Shown here: positions 16,999 through 25,990 of the stretch, in pieces
How the letters are laid out: each line of letters starts with the position of its first letter
Position numbering within the stretch: the first letter of the stretch is position 1
From: Bacteroidales bacterium
Lineage (GTDB): Bacteria > Bacteroidota > Bacteroidia > Bacteroidales > M50B96
Reading direction: 5' to 3'
DNA length: 64,000 bases
Assembly (NCBI GenBank): GCA_021740905.1
Contig: JAIOYV010000002.1
Span: 1 to 64,000 of the forward strand
Program-made: the position numbers and the translations under genes
The notes under the pieces: generated by a model
Told to the model about the DNA's origin: nothing
Seen by the model: only the letters and a program-made list of their open reading frames with translations
The model's database searches: none

Positions 16999-19005
16999 AT
17001 GAATTTTAAATTGAACTCGCATTTTGTCCCAACAGGTGATCAACCCGAAGCCATAAAACAATTGGTGGAGGGTTTAAATTCAAATACAAAATATCAAACC
17101 TTACTTGGGGTCACCGGGTCGGGAAAAACATTCACCGTTGCCAATGTGATTGCTGAAGTAAACAGGCCAACCCTGGTGCTTAGCCATAACAAAACCCTGG
17201 CTGCACAGCTGTTTGGCGAGTTCAAGCAGTTTTTTCCTGACAACAAGGTGGAATATTTTGTTTCGTATTACGACTATTATCAGCCCGAAGCCTATCTTCC
17301 AACTTCCGATACTTATATCGAAAAGGACCTGTCGATTAACGATGAGATCGAGAAACTCCGTCTCAGTGCAACTTCCTCCTTGCTATCTGGGAGAAGGGAT
17401 GTTATAGTGGTGTCGTCGGTATCCTGTTTATATGGTATAGGCAACCCCGAAGATTTTCATGCCAATGTGATCCAGGTGAAGAAGGGGCAATTGATAAGCC
17501 GCAACAAATTCCTACACAGGTTGGTCGAATCGCTCTATTCGCGAAACGAGGCAGTTTTCAACCGTGGCAACTTTAGGGTGAAGGGCGACACGGTCGAGAT
17601 TTTTATTGCGTATGGAGATATAGGTTACCGGGTGGTTTTTTGGGGCGATGAAATTGAAGACCTGGCCTCCTTCGATCCCCTTAATGGACATACTATTGAA
17701 AAGCATGATGAGCTGATCATCTATCCTGCCAATATTTTTGTTACCACGAAGGAAAGGATGCAGTTGGCCATTCATCAAATCCAGGATGATATGGTGAAAC
17801 AGTTCGATTTTTTCAAAAGCATAGGGAAACACCTCGAAGCAAAACGTATTGAGGACAAGGTGAATTACGACCTCGAAATGATCCGTGAGTTGGGCTATTG
17901 TTCGGGCATCGAGAATTACTCGCGCTATTTCGATGGCAGGACTTCGGGTACACGGCCATTCTGTTTGATCGATTATTTTCCAAAAGATTTTCTGACAGTG
18001 GTAGATGAAAGCCATGTTTCGCTTCCCCAAATCAGGGCCATGTACGGGGGCGATCATTCCCGCAAACAAAACCTGGTTGAGTATGGTTTCCGCCTGCCTT
18101 CAGCCCTTGATAACCGGCCTTTGAAATTCGATGAATTCGAAGGCATAATGAACCAGATGATATATGTGAGTGCAACACCTGCCGATTATGAACTTGAAAA
18201 ATCGGATGGGGTAATTGTCGAACAGCTCATCCGACCAACCGGTTTGCTTGACCCGCTTATTGAAGTAAAACCGACTTTAAATCAAATCGATGACCTTTTG
18301 CACCAGATCAATATTCGGGTTGAAAAGGATGAAAGAATTCTTGTGACCACCCTTACAAAGCGGATGGCCGAAGAATTGGCTGCCTATTTTACAAAAATTA
18401 ATGTGCTTTGCCGATACATCCATTCCGATATTGATACGCTTGAACGGATCGAAATCCTCGATGGCTTGCGAAATGGGAAGTTCTCCGTTTTGATTGGGGT
18501 GAACCTTTTGCGCGAAGGCCTCGATTTACCTGAAGTTTCACTGGTTGCCATCCTCGATGCTGATAAGGAAGGTTTTCTCCGCTCGGCACGTGCATTGACC
18601 CAGACAGCTGGCCGGGCAGCCCGTCACCTGGAAGGGAAAGTGATTATGTATGCCGATAAAATTACGGACTCGATGCGGAAGACCATCGACGAAACTACCC
18701 GCCGAAGGGTAAAGCAATTGGCCTACAACGAGAAATTTGGGGTTACGCCAACGTCTATAATTAAATCGAAAAAGCCAATTATGTCTGGCTCTGTCCTCCA
18801 ACCTGGTGCTTATGCAGAACCTGATACAATTAGTATTGCTGCCGACCCGGTGGTACAGTATATGAGCAAAGGGGCATTAGCCAAAACAATTGAAAATGTA
18901 AAATCGAAAATGAAGAAAGCTGCAAAGGAACTAGACTTTATTGAAGCGGCGCGTTTAAGGGACGAAATGTATGAACTTGAGAAACTGTATAGGGAGAAAC
19001 ATTAA
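16999..19005 (+). CDS. uvrB: UvrABC excinuclease subunit B
   Basis: The 668-residue length is typical for UvrB, the damage-verifying helicase-like subunit of nucleotide excision repair. Visible features are the Walker A motif GVTGSGKTFT; SYYDYYQPEAYLP and TYIEKDLSINDEIEKLR, which form the beta-hairpin region; the helicase motif DESHV; VSATPADYE; the C-terminal helicase motifs LLREGLDLPEVSLVAILDAD and QTAGRAAR; and a UVR motif at the end (MKKAAKELDFIEAARLRDEM) that binds UvrC/UvrA. The ATG at 16999 gives the standard N-terminus. uvrA is 16 kb away on the same strand and the genes are not in one operon. No LexA box was recognised. Confidence 0.97.
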   Translation: MNFKLNSHFVPTGDQPEAIKQLVEGLNSNTKYQTLLGVTGSGKTFTVANVIAEVNRPTLVLSHNKTLAAQLFGEFKQFFPDNKVEYFVSYYDYYQPEAYLPTSDTYIEKDLSINDEIEKLRLSATSSLLSGRRDVIVVSSVSCLYGIGNPEDFHANVIQVKKGQLISRNKFLHRLVESLYSRNEAVFNRGNFRVKGDTVEIFIAYGDIGYRVVFWGDEIEDLASFDPLNGHTIEKHDELIIYPANIFVTTKERMQLAIHQIQDDMVKQFDFFKSIGKHLEAKRIEDKVNYDLEMIRELGYCSGIENYSRYFDGRTSGTRPFCLIDYFPKDFLTVVDESHVSLPQIRAMYGGDHSRKQNLVEYGFRLPSALDNRPLKFDEFEGIMNQMIYVSATPADYELEKSDGVIVEQLIRPTGLLDPLIEVKPTLNQIDDLLHQINIRVEKDERILVTTLTKRMAEELAAYFTKINVLCRYIHSDIDTLERIEILDGLRNGKFSVLIGVNLLREGLDLPEVSLVAILDADKEGFLRSARALTQTAGRAARHLEGKVIMYADKITDSMRKTIDETTRRRVKQLAYNEKFGVTPTSIIKSKKPIMSGSVLQPGAYAEPDTISIAADPVVQYMSKGALAKTIENVKSKMKKAAKELDFIEAARLRDEMYELEKLYREKH

Positions 19006-19131
19006 ACCCGAAATGCTTGTTGTTAAATGATTTCCAGAAGAGGAACAATTTTTTTATTGGTTTCTTTTATCTATTTTCGGCCATCCAATTAGCATACTAA
19101 ATTGAATAAATCAGAAAAAAAATATTTACAG

Positions 19132-19605
19132 ATGAACATCAACAAACAAATTGCCCTAATTTCAATTTTCCTTTTCGCGTTGGCTTCATGTCAGGTTTTT
19201 AATTCTTCTAGGAAAAACAAAGAGGCAATAAATATGCAAAATCAATCAATTATTATGGAGCCGGAAGTAATACAAGGATTTAGGCATGATAAACAAAATT
19301 TAAGTTATTCGATTACAGATGCTACCCTGGCAGATACAATATTGACTATTGAATTAAATTATTCGGGTGGATGTGTTGACCATTCGTTCGACATTATATT
19401 TAATGGGATGTACAAAAAAAGTTTACCTCGACAAGCCGATTTATTTTTGCTTCATAATAATAAAGGGGATACATGCACCGAAAATAAAAGCATAATTTTA
19501 AGGTACAACTTGTCGTCGATAATTGGCCCCGGAAAGCAAGCCGTAAATTTTACACTGATTGGATATCCTGACAAAATGAAATTTGGGTCTGTCCCAAAAA
19601 ATTAG
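19132..19605 (+). CDS. Putative lipoprotein, unknown function
   Basis: The ATG at 19132 gives a 157-residue protein starting MNINKQIALIS with the lipobox LFALASC, so it is probably an outer-membrane or periplasmic lipoprotein anchored at Cys. An in-frame TTG at 19102 would add ten residues before the signal peptide and is less likely. The mature part has a single beta-rich domain (TILTIELNYSGGCVDHSFD, then LFLLHNNKGDTC and NLSSIIGPGKQ). This pattern occurs in uncharacterised Bacteroidota lipoproteins. Its stop overlaps the end of the convergent acylphosphatase gene by four bases. No function is proposed. Confidence 0.78.
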   Translation: MNINKQIALISIFLFALASCQVFNSSRKNKEAINMQNQSIIMEPEVIQGFRHDKQNLSYSITDATLADTILTIELNYSGGCVDHSFDIIFNGMYKKSLPRQADLFLLHNNKGDTCTENKSIILRYNLSSIIGPGKQAVNFTLIGYPDKMKFGSVPKN

Positions 19606-19886
19606 TGCATGTCGAAGGATTCATAATAGATTAATTCCCCTTCATCAACTTTTACATCTTCGATTTTAGATCCGGGAGGTCCTTGTTTGCACCAATCCAC
19701 AAATCGGTTAAGGTCGGTCTCTGTCCCTTCGGCTTCGATGTACAATGAACCATCTTGCTCGTTCCTGACAATTCCAGAAATATGCTGTTCGTAGGCTTTT
19801 GTCATAGCAAGAAAGCGAAAGCCAACCTTATAAACCTGTCCCCGGATGTGTATTTTTAAATGCTTCTTTATCGGTAATTTCTGCAT
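19602..19886 (-). CDS. acyP: Acylphosphatase
   Basis: The 94-residue alpha/beta protein has the acylphosphatase signature. The phosphate loop is RGQVYKVGFRF with the catalytic Arg, and the catalytic Asn is in GIVRNEQDGSLYIEAEG. The C-terminal part is FVDWCKQGPPGSKIEDVKV. It hydrolyses carboxyl-phosphate bonds such as acetyl phosphate. It is convergent with the lipoprotein gene, overlapping by 4 bases at the stops. It lies 42 bases downstream of a second acylphosphatase-fold gene on the same strand, so the two probably form a bicistron. Confidence 0.92.
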   Translation of the reverse strand: MQKLPIKKHLKIHIRGQVYKVGFRFLAMTKAYEQHISGIVRNEQDGSLYIEAEGTETDLNRFVDWCKQGPPGSKIEDVKVDEGELIYYESFDMH

Positions 19887-19928
19887 GGAATTATAATGTT
19901 GGATAGTTTAGTTGATTGTTGAACCTAC

Positions 19929-20195
19929 CTATAAGATGCCGAAAGTAGAAAATATCTTTTTCCTGTTCGATTTTAATTTGTATTCTGTAACTACACCACC
20001 TTTAGGGCTGTTATTGCACCATTCAACGAAATCGTTGATCTGGTTTTCTTTTCCTTCGGCCTCGACTAGATAAATACCATCGCCCATAAACCGAACAATA
20101 CCATCAATATTAAACTCGGTGGCTGCTTGCATGGCAAAAAAACTAAATCCCGAGTTGCTTTCTTTCACATGGATAAGTAATGAGATTTTATACAT
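19929..20195 (-). CDS. Acylphosphatase-like protein lacking both catalytic residues
   Basis: The 88-residue protein aligns over its whole length with the adjacent acylphosphatase. FDWC-type landmarks are kept (GIVRFMGDGIYLVEAEGK and FVEWCNNSPKGGVV), so the fold is probably intact. However, the catalytic Arg of the GFRF loop is Ser (SGFSFFA), and the catalytic Asn of VRN is Phe (VRF). The phosphate-binding loop sequence is also lost (KESNSG in place of RGQVYKVG). This is therefore a probable pseudoenzyme from gene duplication, kept as a separate ORF with a normal start and the same order. It may bind an acidic ligand or the active paralogue. Its function is not known. Confidence 0.75.
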   Translation of the reverse strand: MYKISLLIHVKESNSGFSFFAMQAATEFNIDGIVRFMGDGIYLVEAEGKENQINDFVEWCNNSPKGGVVTEYKLKSNRKKIFSTFGIL

Positions 20196-20583
20196 ATTAT
20201 TAAGTTATTAGTTTAGTCTGTTTAATCATTTTACCTTTTCATACACAAGTAGTCAAATTTAAGAGCCAAATTTAACATGGCTCATTCTCCAAATGCTAAT
20301 GACAACTATATATGCTTATGTGTTACGAATAAAGTCTTGTGAAATAAATAATCACTTCTCCACAATGCTTTATTTTATTCCTTTCTGAAGCAAAAATAGT
20401 AATAACTTTTAATATAAGGAATATAATTAGAAGTTAATTTTTAATAAAATTTTAAATATTAGCTAATATGCAGATAATTAGTCTACTTATTATTAAGCAA
20501 CAGGGGATGGGAGTGTTTTCCTCTTTCTTTTTAAGGCAAATAATTTAAGTATACGGAAGCCTGAATTTCGAATGTTACCTCAG
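20196..20583. other. AT-rich intergenic region
   Basis: This stretch of 388 bases separates the acylphosphatase pair from the end of murI, all on the minus strand. It is very AT-rich (for example 20400-20460), with no supported ORF and no terminator with a clear stem. It presumably holds the promoter for the acylphosphatase pair, but no clear -33/-7 pair was found. Confidence 0.4.
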
Positions 20584-21393
20584 TTATTTCCAAAGATCGA
20601 CCATTTCAAGATGTACTTCTTCTTCGAAAAACATTTCGGAAATTTTTTCAAACAAATCGGTATAATCGGATACATAAAATTGATAATGGGGATCTACTAT
20701 ATCATTTAATAAGTTGTTTGCTTGTAGATATTGCTTAATTTGGTTGGCAACAATCTGTCCCGAATCAATTACTTTTACATTAAAGTTATAATATTTTCGG
20801 ATTTGATTTTTGATAATAGGGTAGTGGGTACAACCCAGGATGAGTGAGGTGATGCCAGCCAGTTGTTCGTTCGAAAGGTATGAACGGATAATGGCATTGC
20901 TGATATCGTCATAGATAAATCCTTCTTCAATCATTGGGGCAAGTAAGGGAGTGGCGAGTGATATTACCCTGGCTTCTGGTTTTCTCTCTAGTATTTTTCG
21001 TGCATACGTACCGCTGTTGATAGTACCCTTTGTGCCGATTACTCCAATTTTATGGTATTTTCTTGATGCTGTTATAAAATCGACCACAGGGTCGATGACA
21101 TTAAAAACTTTAACCTTATCGCCGGCTACTTGCTGCACTATCTCGAAGGCCTGGGCCGATGCTGTATTGCAGGCGATGAGGATTACTTTGCAGTTTTTTT
21201 CGAGTAGGAAAGCAGCAATCTTTTCAGAATAATATCTTATCGCCTCTGTTGATTTATCCCCATACGGAAGGTGTGCCGTATCGCCAAAATAAATCATGTT
21301 TTCCTGTGGAAGTAGATTTTTAACAGCACTGGCAACTGTAAGTCCGCCAACTCCTGAATCGAAAATGCCAATGGCTTGATTTGCTTTCAACAT
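20584..21393 (-). CDS. murI: Glutamate racemase
   Basis: The 269-residue protein supplies D-glutamate for peptidoglycan. It starts with AIGIFDSGVGGLTVASAV. It has both catalytic cysteines in their family contexts, VILIACNTASAQ and SLILGCTHYPII, plus the conserved IYFGDTAHLPYG segment. Length is standard. It is the last gene of the envelope cluster bamA-ompH-ompH-murI. A terminator and GTTCTGAGTT repeats lie between it and ompH, so it may have its own promoter. Confidence 0.96.
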   Translation of the reverse strand: MLKANQAIGIFDSGVGGLTVASAVKNLLPQENMIYFGDTAHLPYGDKSTEAIRYYSEKIAAFLLEKNCKVILIACNTASAQAFEIVQQVAGDKVKVFNVIDPVVDFITASRKYHKIGVIGTKGTINSGTYARKILERKPEARVISLATPLLAPMIEEGFIYDDISNAIIRSYLSNEQLAGITSLILGCTHYPIIKNQIRKYYNFNVKVIDSGQIVANQIKQYLQANNLLNDIVDPHYQFYVSDYTDLFEKISEMFFEEEVHLEMVDLWK

Positions 21394-21417
21394 ATCTGAA
21401 AATTAGGTTTCAAAGAT

Positions 21418-21480
21418 AAAAAGTTCTGAGTTCAAAGTTAAAATGTTCTACGTTGAAAAATAAAAAGTTCTGAGTTTAAT
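21418..21480. repeat. GTTCTGAGTT repeats between ompH and murI
   Basis: Two copies of AAAAAGTTCTGAGTT (starting near 21419 and 21464) flank a diverged copy (ATGTTCTACGTTGAAAA). This is the same family as the elements at 5.9, 29.4 and 56.2 kb. Confidence 0.65.
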
Positions 21481-21547
21481 AGAAGTTGGAAACAAGAAAT
21501 TAGGCATATCCTAACCTAAAACCCAAAACGAAGTACTTTATCAAAAG

Positions 21548-21575
21548 AAAAAACCATCCCCGAAGAGATGGTTTT
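21548..21575 (-). terminator. Terminator after the OmpH/Skp pair
   Basis: Read on the minus strand: AACCATC, a TC/GG extension, TTCG loop, then GATGGTT followed by six T (complement of 21548-21553). It lies about 25 bases past the stop of the second ompH gene and should separate it from murI. Confidence 0.82.
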
Positions 21576-21598
21576 CAATATATAATTCCTTTATCTTA

Positions 21599-22141
21599 TT
21601 ACTCTACTGGTTTTTTTGCCTCAGCTGTAATACCCAATTTGGCTTTTACCAGTGGCAAAATATCCTCGCTATCGGGTGAGAAATAGACTACTGCCCCAAC
21701 ACCCACATCAAAAATATAAGTAAAAGCATTTTCTTTTCCTACCACCTGAATGGCATCGTTTGCCCTGTCAATGATGGGTTGCAAAAGTTCGCCTTCTTTT
21801 TTCTGATATTTTTCCTGGGCATTCTGTTGAAATTTCTGAATTCGTGCCTGTAAATCCTGCAGCTCTGTTTGTTTGGCTTCTTTCACCACATCATTTAACG
21901 TTCCTTCTTGTTGAAGGTAAGTGCTGTATTTCGATTCCAACTCTTGCTGCATGGTTGTAAGTTGTTTCTCCAGTTCGTTGGCATAGGCCTGAAGTTGTTT
22001 CTGAGCTCCATCTCGTTCTGGCATACTGGCTATTAATTCATTAGAATCGATATGGCCAAACTTTAATTTCGCTTGTGCGAAGCTTACATTTGTTACAACT
22101 ACAAGCATTAGGGCAATAAGTACACTACTGATATTCTTCAT
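21599..22141 (-). CDS. OmpH/Skp family periplasmic chaperone (second copy)
   Basis: The 180-residue protein has a signal peptide (MKNISSVLIALMLVVVTNVSFAQ). A Skp-like core follows: a strand with LKFGHIDSNELIASMPE, then long charged coiled-coil arms (about 40-120, with KQTELQDLQARIQKFQQNAQ), then a return strand (AFTYIFDVGVGAVVYFSPDS). It would form a trimer that holds unfolded outer-membrane proteins for BamA. It is the second of two tandem ompH genes, 72 bases after the first and next to bamA, the usual Bacteroidota arrangement. The symbol is withheld because two paralogues share the name. Confidence 0.9.
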   Translation of the reverse strand: MKNISSVLIALMLVVVTNVSFAQAKLKFGHIDSNELIASMPERDGAQKQLQAYANELEKQLTTMQQELESKYSTYLQQEGTLNDVVKEAKQTELQDLQARIQKFQQNAQEKYQKKEGELLQPIIDRANDAIQVVGKENAFTYIFDVGVGAVVYFSPDSEDILPLVKAKLGITAEAKKPVE

Positions 22142-22213
22142 TCTATTTATTTTTCAAATTTTGTGCAAATATATAATCTTATGTCATTAATCAATAATCC
22201 TTAATCAACTGGT

Positions 22214-22732
22214 TTAGTTTTTATAACCCAGCTTTTCAAGTACGTCATCGCTTTTGTCATACTTGGGGTCGGTGTATAACATACTTAAACCACCTGCGGC
22301 AGTATCAAAAATCAAGGCGTAGTTTCCTTCCTGTGCTATTTCTTTCACGGCATTAAAAATATCATCCTGGATGGGTTTGATCAACTCCTGGCGTTTCTTG
22401 TACAAATCGCCATCCTTCCCAAAATACTTTTTCTGAAGGTCTTTGGCATCTTTTTCTTTCTTAATGATGTCGTTCTCACGCTTGATTTTCATCTCTTCTG
22501 TGAGCAACACTTTTTCGGCCTGGAAATCTTTGTACATCTTGTCGATTTCAGTATAAATCGCCTCAATCTCTTTTTGCCAACTTACAGATAGCTGATCGAG
22601 CTGATCCTGCGCTGACTCGTATGTAGGTATATTTGTCAGTATATACTCGGTATCTACAAAGGCATACTTTTGGGCTGAGGCTATTCCGAGCGTAAGGATT
22701 ACAGCACTCAATGTGAACATTATTTTTTTCAT
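22214..22732 (-). CDS. OmpH/Skp family periplasmic chaperone (first copy)
   Basis: The 172-residue protein has a signal peptide (MKKIMFTLSAVILTLGIASAQ). It has YAFVDTEYILTNIPTYESAQ, the long coiled-coil arms rich in Lys/Glu (about 45-120), and the return segment NYALIFDTAAGGLSMLYTDP. It encodes a Skp-type holdase for outer-membrane protein transit. It begins 36 bases after the bamA stop and is clearly part of the bamA operon. Its paralogue follows; the two arms differ in sequence enough that this is an old duplication. Confidence 0.9.
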   Translation of the reverse strand: MKKIMFTLSAVILTLGIASAQKYAFVDTEYILTNIPTYESAQDQLDQLSVSWQKEIEAIYTEIDKMYKDFQAEKVLLTEEMKIKRENDIIKKEKDAKDLQKKYFGKDGDLYKKRQELIKPIQDDIFNAVKEIAQEGNYALIFDTAAGGLSMLYTDPKYDKSDDVLEKLGYKN

Positions 22733-22768
22733 GATCGTAATTTTAAATTAATTAATTTATTTCAACTA

Positions 22769-25234
22769 TTAAAACTGTTGTCCTATTACGAAGTGGAACT
22801 GGCTTTTGTTGGCTGATGGTCTATCCGGAATATCATCAAATCCATATCCCCAGTCCACTCCAAGCATCCCAAACATGGGAAGGAAAATCCTCATCCCGAC
22901 CCCGGCTGCACGTTTGATATCAAAAGGCGTGAAATCTCGAAACTCGGTCCAGGCATTCCCTCCTTCAAGAAACACCAAACCATAAAGAGTAGCCTGGGGC
23001 TTGAGCGACAGTGGGTAGCGCAATTCAAGCGTGTATTTATTGTAAATATTCCCTCCATTATAGGGTGTAAGCGTTCCATTATCATATCCGCGCAATGCTA
23101 TGGTTTCCCGTCCATAAAGATTATAGCCCGAAAGGCCATCGCCTCCCACATAATACCCTTCGAAGGGTGAGCGTGCATCTTTATTGAAATATCCAAGGAA
23201 CCCAAAATTAACTTTGGCGTTCAATACCAAATTCCCTGCCAACTTCTCGAACCAGGATGCTTTAAAGGTCCATTTATGGTATTCGATCCAACGGTATTTC
23301 TCCTGGTCTTCAAGTTGGGAGTAGTCTTTTCCGTTGAACAAAGAGTAAGGAGGGGTCACTTGCAAACTAAGTGAGAAATTTGATCCCCTTCGAGGATAAA
23401 TGGGCTGATCTACTGAGTTACGGGAAAAAGTAGTGGTCAAGCTAAAATTGTTGGCTTTTCCGTTGGCAAATAAAAAGGACGACCAATTGCTCAGATCGTA
23501 AACCTGGAAACTTAATTCGTTATATAAGGTAAAGAAGTCATCAGGTACTTTTAACCTTTTCCCCAGGCCGAAAGATAATCCAGTAATTTGAATCGATTGC
23601 CTGGCGGGATCTCCCTTGTCGCGACCATCAGACTGCACGGTGTGGTAAACCGAAACTGTAAGCGAGGTTGGCTTTCGTCCTCCTAACCAAGGTTCGACAA
23701 AGGACATATTGTATGCCTGGTAATACACCCCATTCGATTGGGCACGCATACTCAATCGCTGTCCATCGCCCGATGGCAAAGGTCTCCAGGCGTCGCTTTT
23801 AAAAAAATTTTTAGCAGAGAAATTATTGAATGTGAGGCCCAGTGTACCGACAATCATTCCAGCGCCCCAACCACCTGACAATTCAATCTGGTCGGAAGGT
23901 TTTTCTTCCAGGGTATATTCAATGTCGACAGTACCCTCCACAGGGTTTGGGATCGGGTTTACGCCAATGTTTTCTGGGTTAAAATAACCCAAAGTTGCTA
24001 ATTCTCGATGGGTACGGATAATGTCGGACCGGTTGTACAACTGTCCTGGTCTGGTTCGAACCTCGCGCCTTATAACATGCTCGTTAGTTTTGGTATTCCC
24101 CTTAATAATTACATTGTTTATTGTAGCTTGCTTGCCTTCATATACCTGCATTTCAATGTCGATACTATCGTTTTCAACAAGAGCTTCAACGGGACTAATA
24201 TTTGAAAACAGGTAGCCATCGTCCTGATATAAGGAGAAGACCCCAGCTTGATCGACATAAATTTTTTCATCGAGCACATTCTGGTCATAGATATCACCTT
24301 TACGGATACCCAAAATTGCGCCCAATTGTTCGGAAGTGTATTTGGTGTTGCCGGTCCAGCTAATATTTCGGAAGAAAAACTGGTTGCCTTCTTCAATTTT
24401 CAGAAAAAGGCTAACAGTATTGTCCTCGTTGTAGGCAAGCGAATCTTTCAAAATTACTGCATCGCGGTATCCAAGTTCGTTATATTTTGTAATTACCTTT
24501 TTCTTGTCGTCTTTGTATTCGGCCTCGATATATTTTGATGCTTTGAAAATGTTGTACCAGGTTTTCCGCTTGGTTTCCTTCATTGCCCTGCGAAGCTTTT
24601 TATCCGGGATAATATTGTTGCCGACAAAGTAAATGTCTCGTATTTTTACCTTTTCATTTTTCGTGATATCGATTTCGAGCATTACATTGTTTACCATTGC
24701 TGTGTCGTCGATTTGCTTAATATCTACATCAACTTTAAGATAGCCCTTGTCGATAAAGAAATTTTCGATGGTATTCCGCGTATTGTTTATGATATTGTCG
24801 GTTACCTGGCTTCCTTTTACCAATTTTACCTGTTCGCGCAAATCGTCGGCCTCGTGTTTTTTTACTCCCGTGAATTTGAATTTGGACAAACGGGGACGTT
24901 CCATCAACTTAAAATTAAGAAAGATGGTGCTTCCTTCGATTTTAGAAGCATACAACTGAACATCGGAAAAAAGTCCCTGATCCCAGAGTTTCGTAATGGC
25001 CTTGGTCAGCTTTTCGCCAGGAACCATTATTTTATCTCCCACACTTAGCCCTGTTAAATGAACCAGGACTTCGTGGTCGAGATATCGGATACCACTCATG
25101 GTTATCCCACCTATTTCGTACTCGCGCGGTTTTTCGTACGATATGCCTTTGGATCCAGTGTTTATTGAATACTGGCTGAAAGATAGGTTTGATAAAATGC
25201 TTAACAGGATGAATAAAAGAAATTTATTGTGCAT
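22769..25234 (-). CDS. bamA: Outer membrane protein assembly factor BamA
   Basis: The 821-residue Omp85 protein has a signal peptide (about 1-20). Five POTRA domains follow (about 40-440), recognisable by units such as VLVHLTGLSVGDKIM, RDIYFVGNNIIPDKKLRRAM and NVIIKGNTKTNEHVIRREVR. A C-terminal 16-strand barrel with the surface-antigen signature ends FHFVIGQQF, with a terminal Phe. It inserts beta-barrel proteins in the outer membrane. The start overlaps the end of uppS by 11 bases, so the two are translationally coupled. The following ompH pair supplies client chaperones. Confidence 0.95.
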   Translation of the reverse strand: MHNKFLLFILLSILSNLSFSQYSINTGSKGISYEKPREYEIGGITMSGIRYLDHEVLVHLTGLSVGDKIMVPGEKLTKAITKLWDQGLFSDVQLYASKIEGSTIFLNFKLMERPRLSKFKFTGVKKHEADDLREQVKLVKGSQVTDNIINNTRNTIENFFIDKGYLKVDVDIKQIDDTAMVNNVMLEIDITKNEKVKIRDIYFVGNNIIPDKKLRRAMKETKRKTWYNIFKASKYIEAEYKDDKKKVITKYNELGYRDAVILKDSLAYNEDNTVSLFLKIEEGNQFFFRNISWTGNTKYTSEQLGAILGIRKGDIYDQNVLDEKIYVDQAGVFSLYQDDGYLFSNISPVEALVENDSIDIEMQVYEGKQATINNVIIKGNTKTNEHVIRREVRTRPGQLYNRSDIIRTHRELATLGYFNPENIGVNPIPNPVEGTVDIEYTLEEKPSDQIELSGGWGAGMIVGTLGLTFNNFSAKNFFKSDAWRPLPSGDGQRLSMRAQSNGVYYQAYNMSFVEPWLGGRKPTSLTVSVYHTVQSDGRDKGDPARQSIQITGLSFGLGKRLKVPDDFFTLYNELSFQVYDLSNWSSFLFANGKANNFSLTTTFSRNSVDQPIYPRRGSNFSLSLQVTPPYSLFNGKDYSQLEDQEKYRWIEYHKWTFKASWFEKLAGNLVLNAKVNFGFLGYFNKDARSPFEGYYVGGDGLSGYNLYGRETIALRGYDNGTLTPYNGGNIYNKYTLELRYPLSLKPQATLYGLVFLEGGNAWTEFRDFTPFDIKRAAGVGMRIFLPMFGMLGVDWGYGFDDIPDRPSANKSQFHFVIGQQF

Positions 25235-25988
25235 TATCTGATTGGCTGTTTAATTGTTCACTCGTTTTTCCGAATCGTCTTTCCCTATGTTGAAAATCGA
25301 CAATAGCTTGGTACAGGTCTTCTTTTTGATAATCGGGCCAAAATTTTGGTGAGAAGAATAGCTCGCTGTAGGCGATTTGCCAAAGTAAAAAGTTGCTTAT
25401 TCGGGTTTCTCCGCTCGTACGGATCAATAATTCGGGATCGGGAAATCCCGTAGTTAAAAGTTGGGAGCTGAAATAGTTGTCATCTATATCGTCGACACTA
25501 ATTTCCTTGTTGCTGACCTTCTCGCTTATTTTTTTTACGGTGTTGATAATCTCCCATCGTGAGCCGTAACTCAGGGCCAGGACCAGGTTCAAACCCGTGT
25601 TATCAGCGGTTATTCGGATTGCTTCCATCAATTTTTTGTACACATTTTTTGGTAAGTTTTCCAGATCACCAATAGCCAATAAACGGACATTGTTTTTAAT
25701 TAGTGTTTTAGTCTCGGTATTTATGGTCGATAAAAGCAAAGACATTAACGAACTCACCTCATTTTCGGAGCGGTTCCAGTTTTCTTTCGAGAAAGTATAT
25801 AAAGTAAGATACCCAATTCCAAGTTCTGCCGATGCTTCTACCACACGCCTTACAGAATCGGCTCCTTTCTTATGTCCATATACCCTGGGCCTTCCCCTTT
25901 CTTTTGCCCAACGCCCGTTGCCATCCATTATGATGGCCACATGACAGGGCAATTTATCTTTATTTATTTGATCTTTGTAGTTCTCCAT
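25224..25988 (-). CDS. uppS: Isoprenyl transferase (undecaprenyl diphosphate synthase)
   Basis: The 254-residue cis-prenyltransferase has the signature HVAIIMDGNGRWAKERG with the catalytic Asp, GHKKGADSVRRVVEA, LTLYTFSKENWNRS, and the C-terminal LLIRTSGETRISNFLLWQ. It makes the C55 lipid carrier for peptidoglycan and surface glycans from isopentenyl diphosphate. It starts 2 bases after the DUF6089 gene and overlaps bamA by 11 bases, so it lies inside a tight envelope operon. Confidence 0.96.
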   Translation of the reverse strand: MENYKDQINKDKLPCHVAIIMDGNGRWAKERGRPRVYGHKKGADSVRRVVEASAELGIGYLTLYTFSKENWNRSENEVSSLMSLLLSTINTETKTLIKNNVRLLAIGDLENLPKNVYKKLMEAIRITADNTGLNLVLALSYGSRWEIINTVKKISEKVSNKEISVDDIDDNYFSSQLLTTGFPDPELLIRTSGETRISNFLLWQIAYSELFFSPKFWPDYQKEDLYQAIVDFQHRERRFGKTSEQLNSQSDNAQ

Positions 25989-25990
25989 TG

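Noticed and set aside
16828-17061. Minus-strand 77-codon ORF upstream of and into uvrB
   Set aside because: It overlaps the start of a certain gene on the other strand and has random composition.
17512-18069. Minus-strand 185-codon ORF inside uvrB
   Set aside because: Antisense shadow of uvrB, without recognisable domain.
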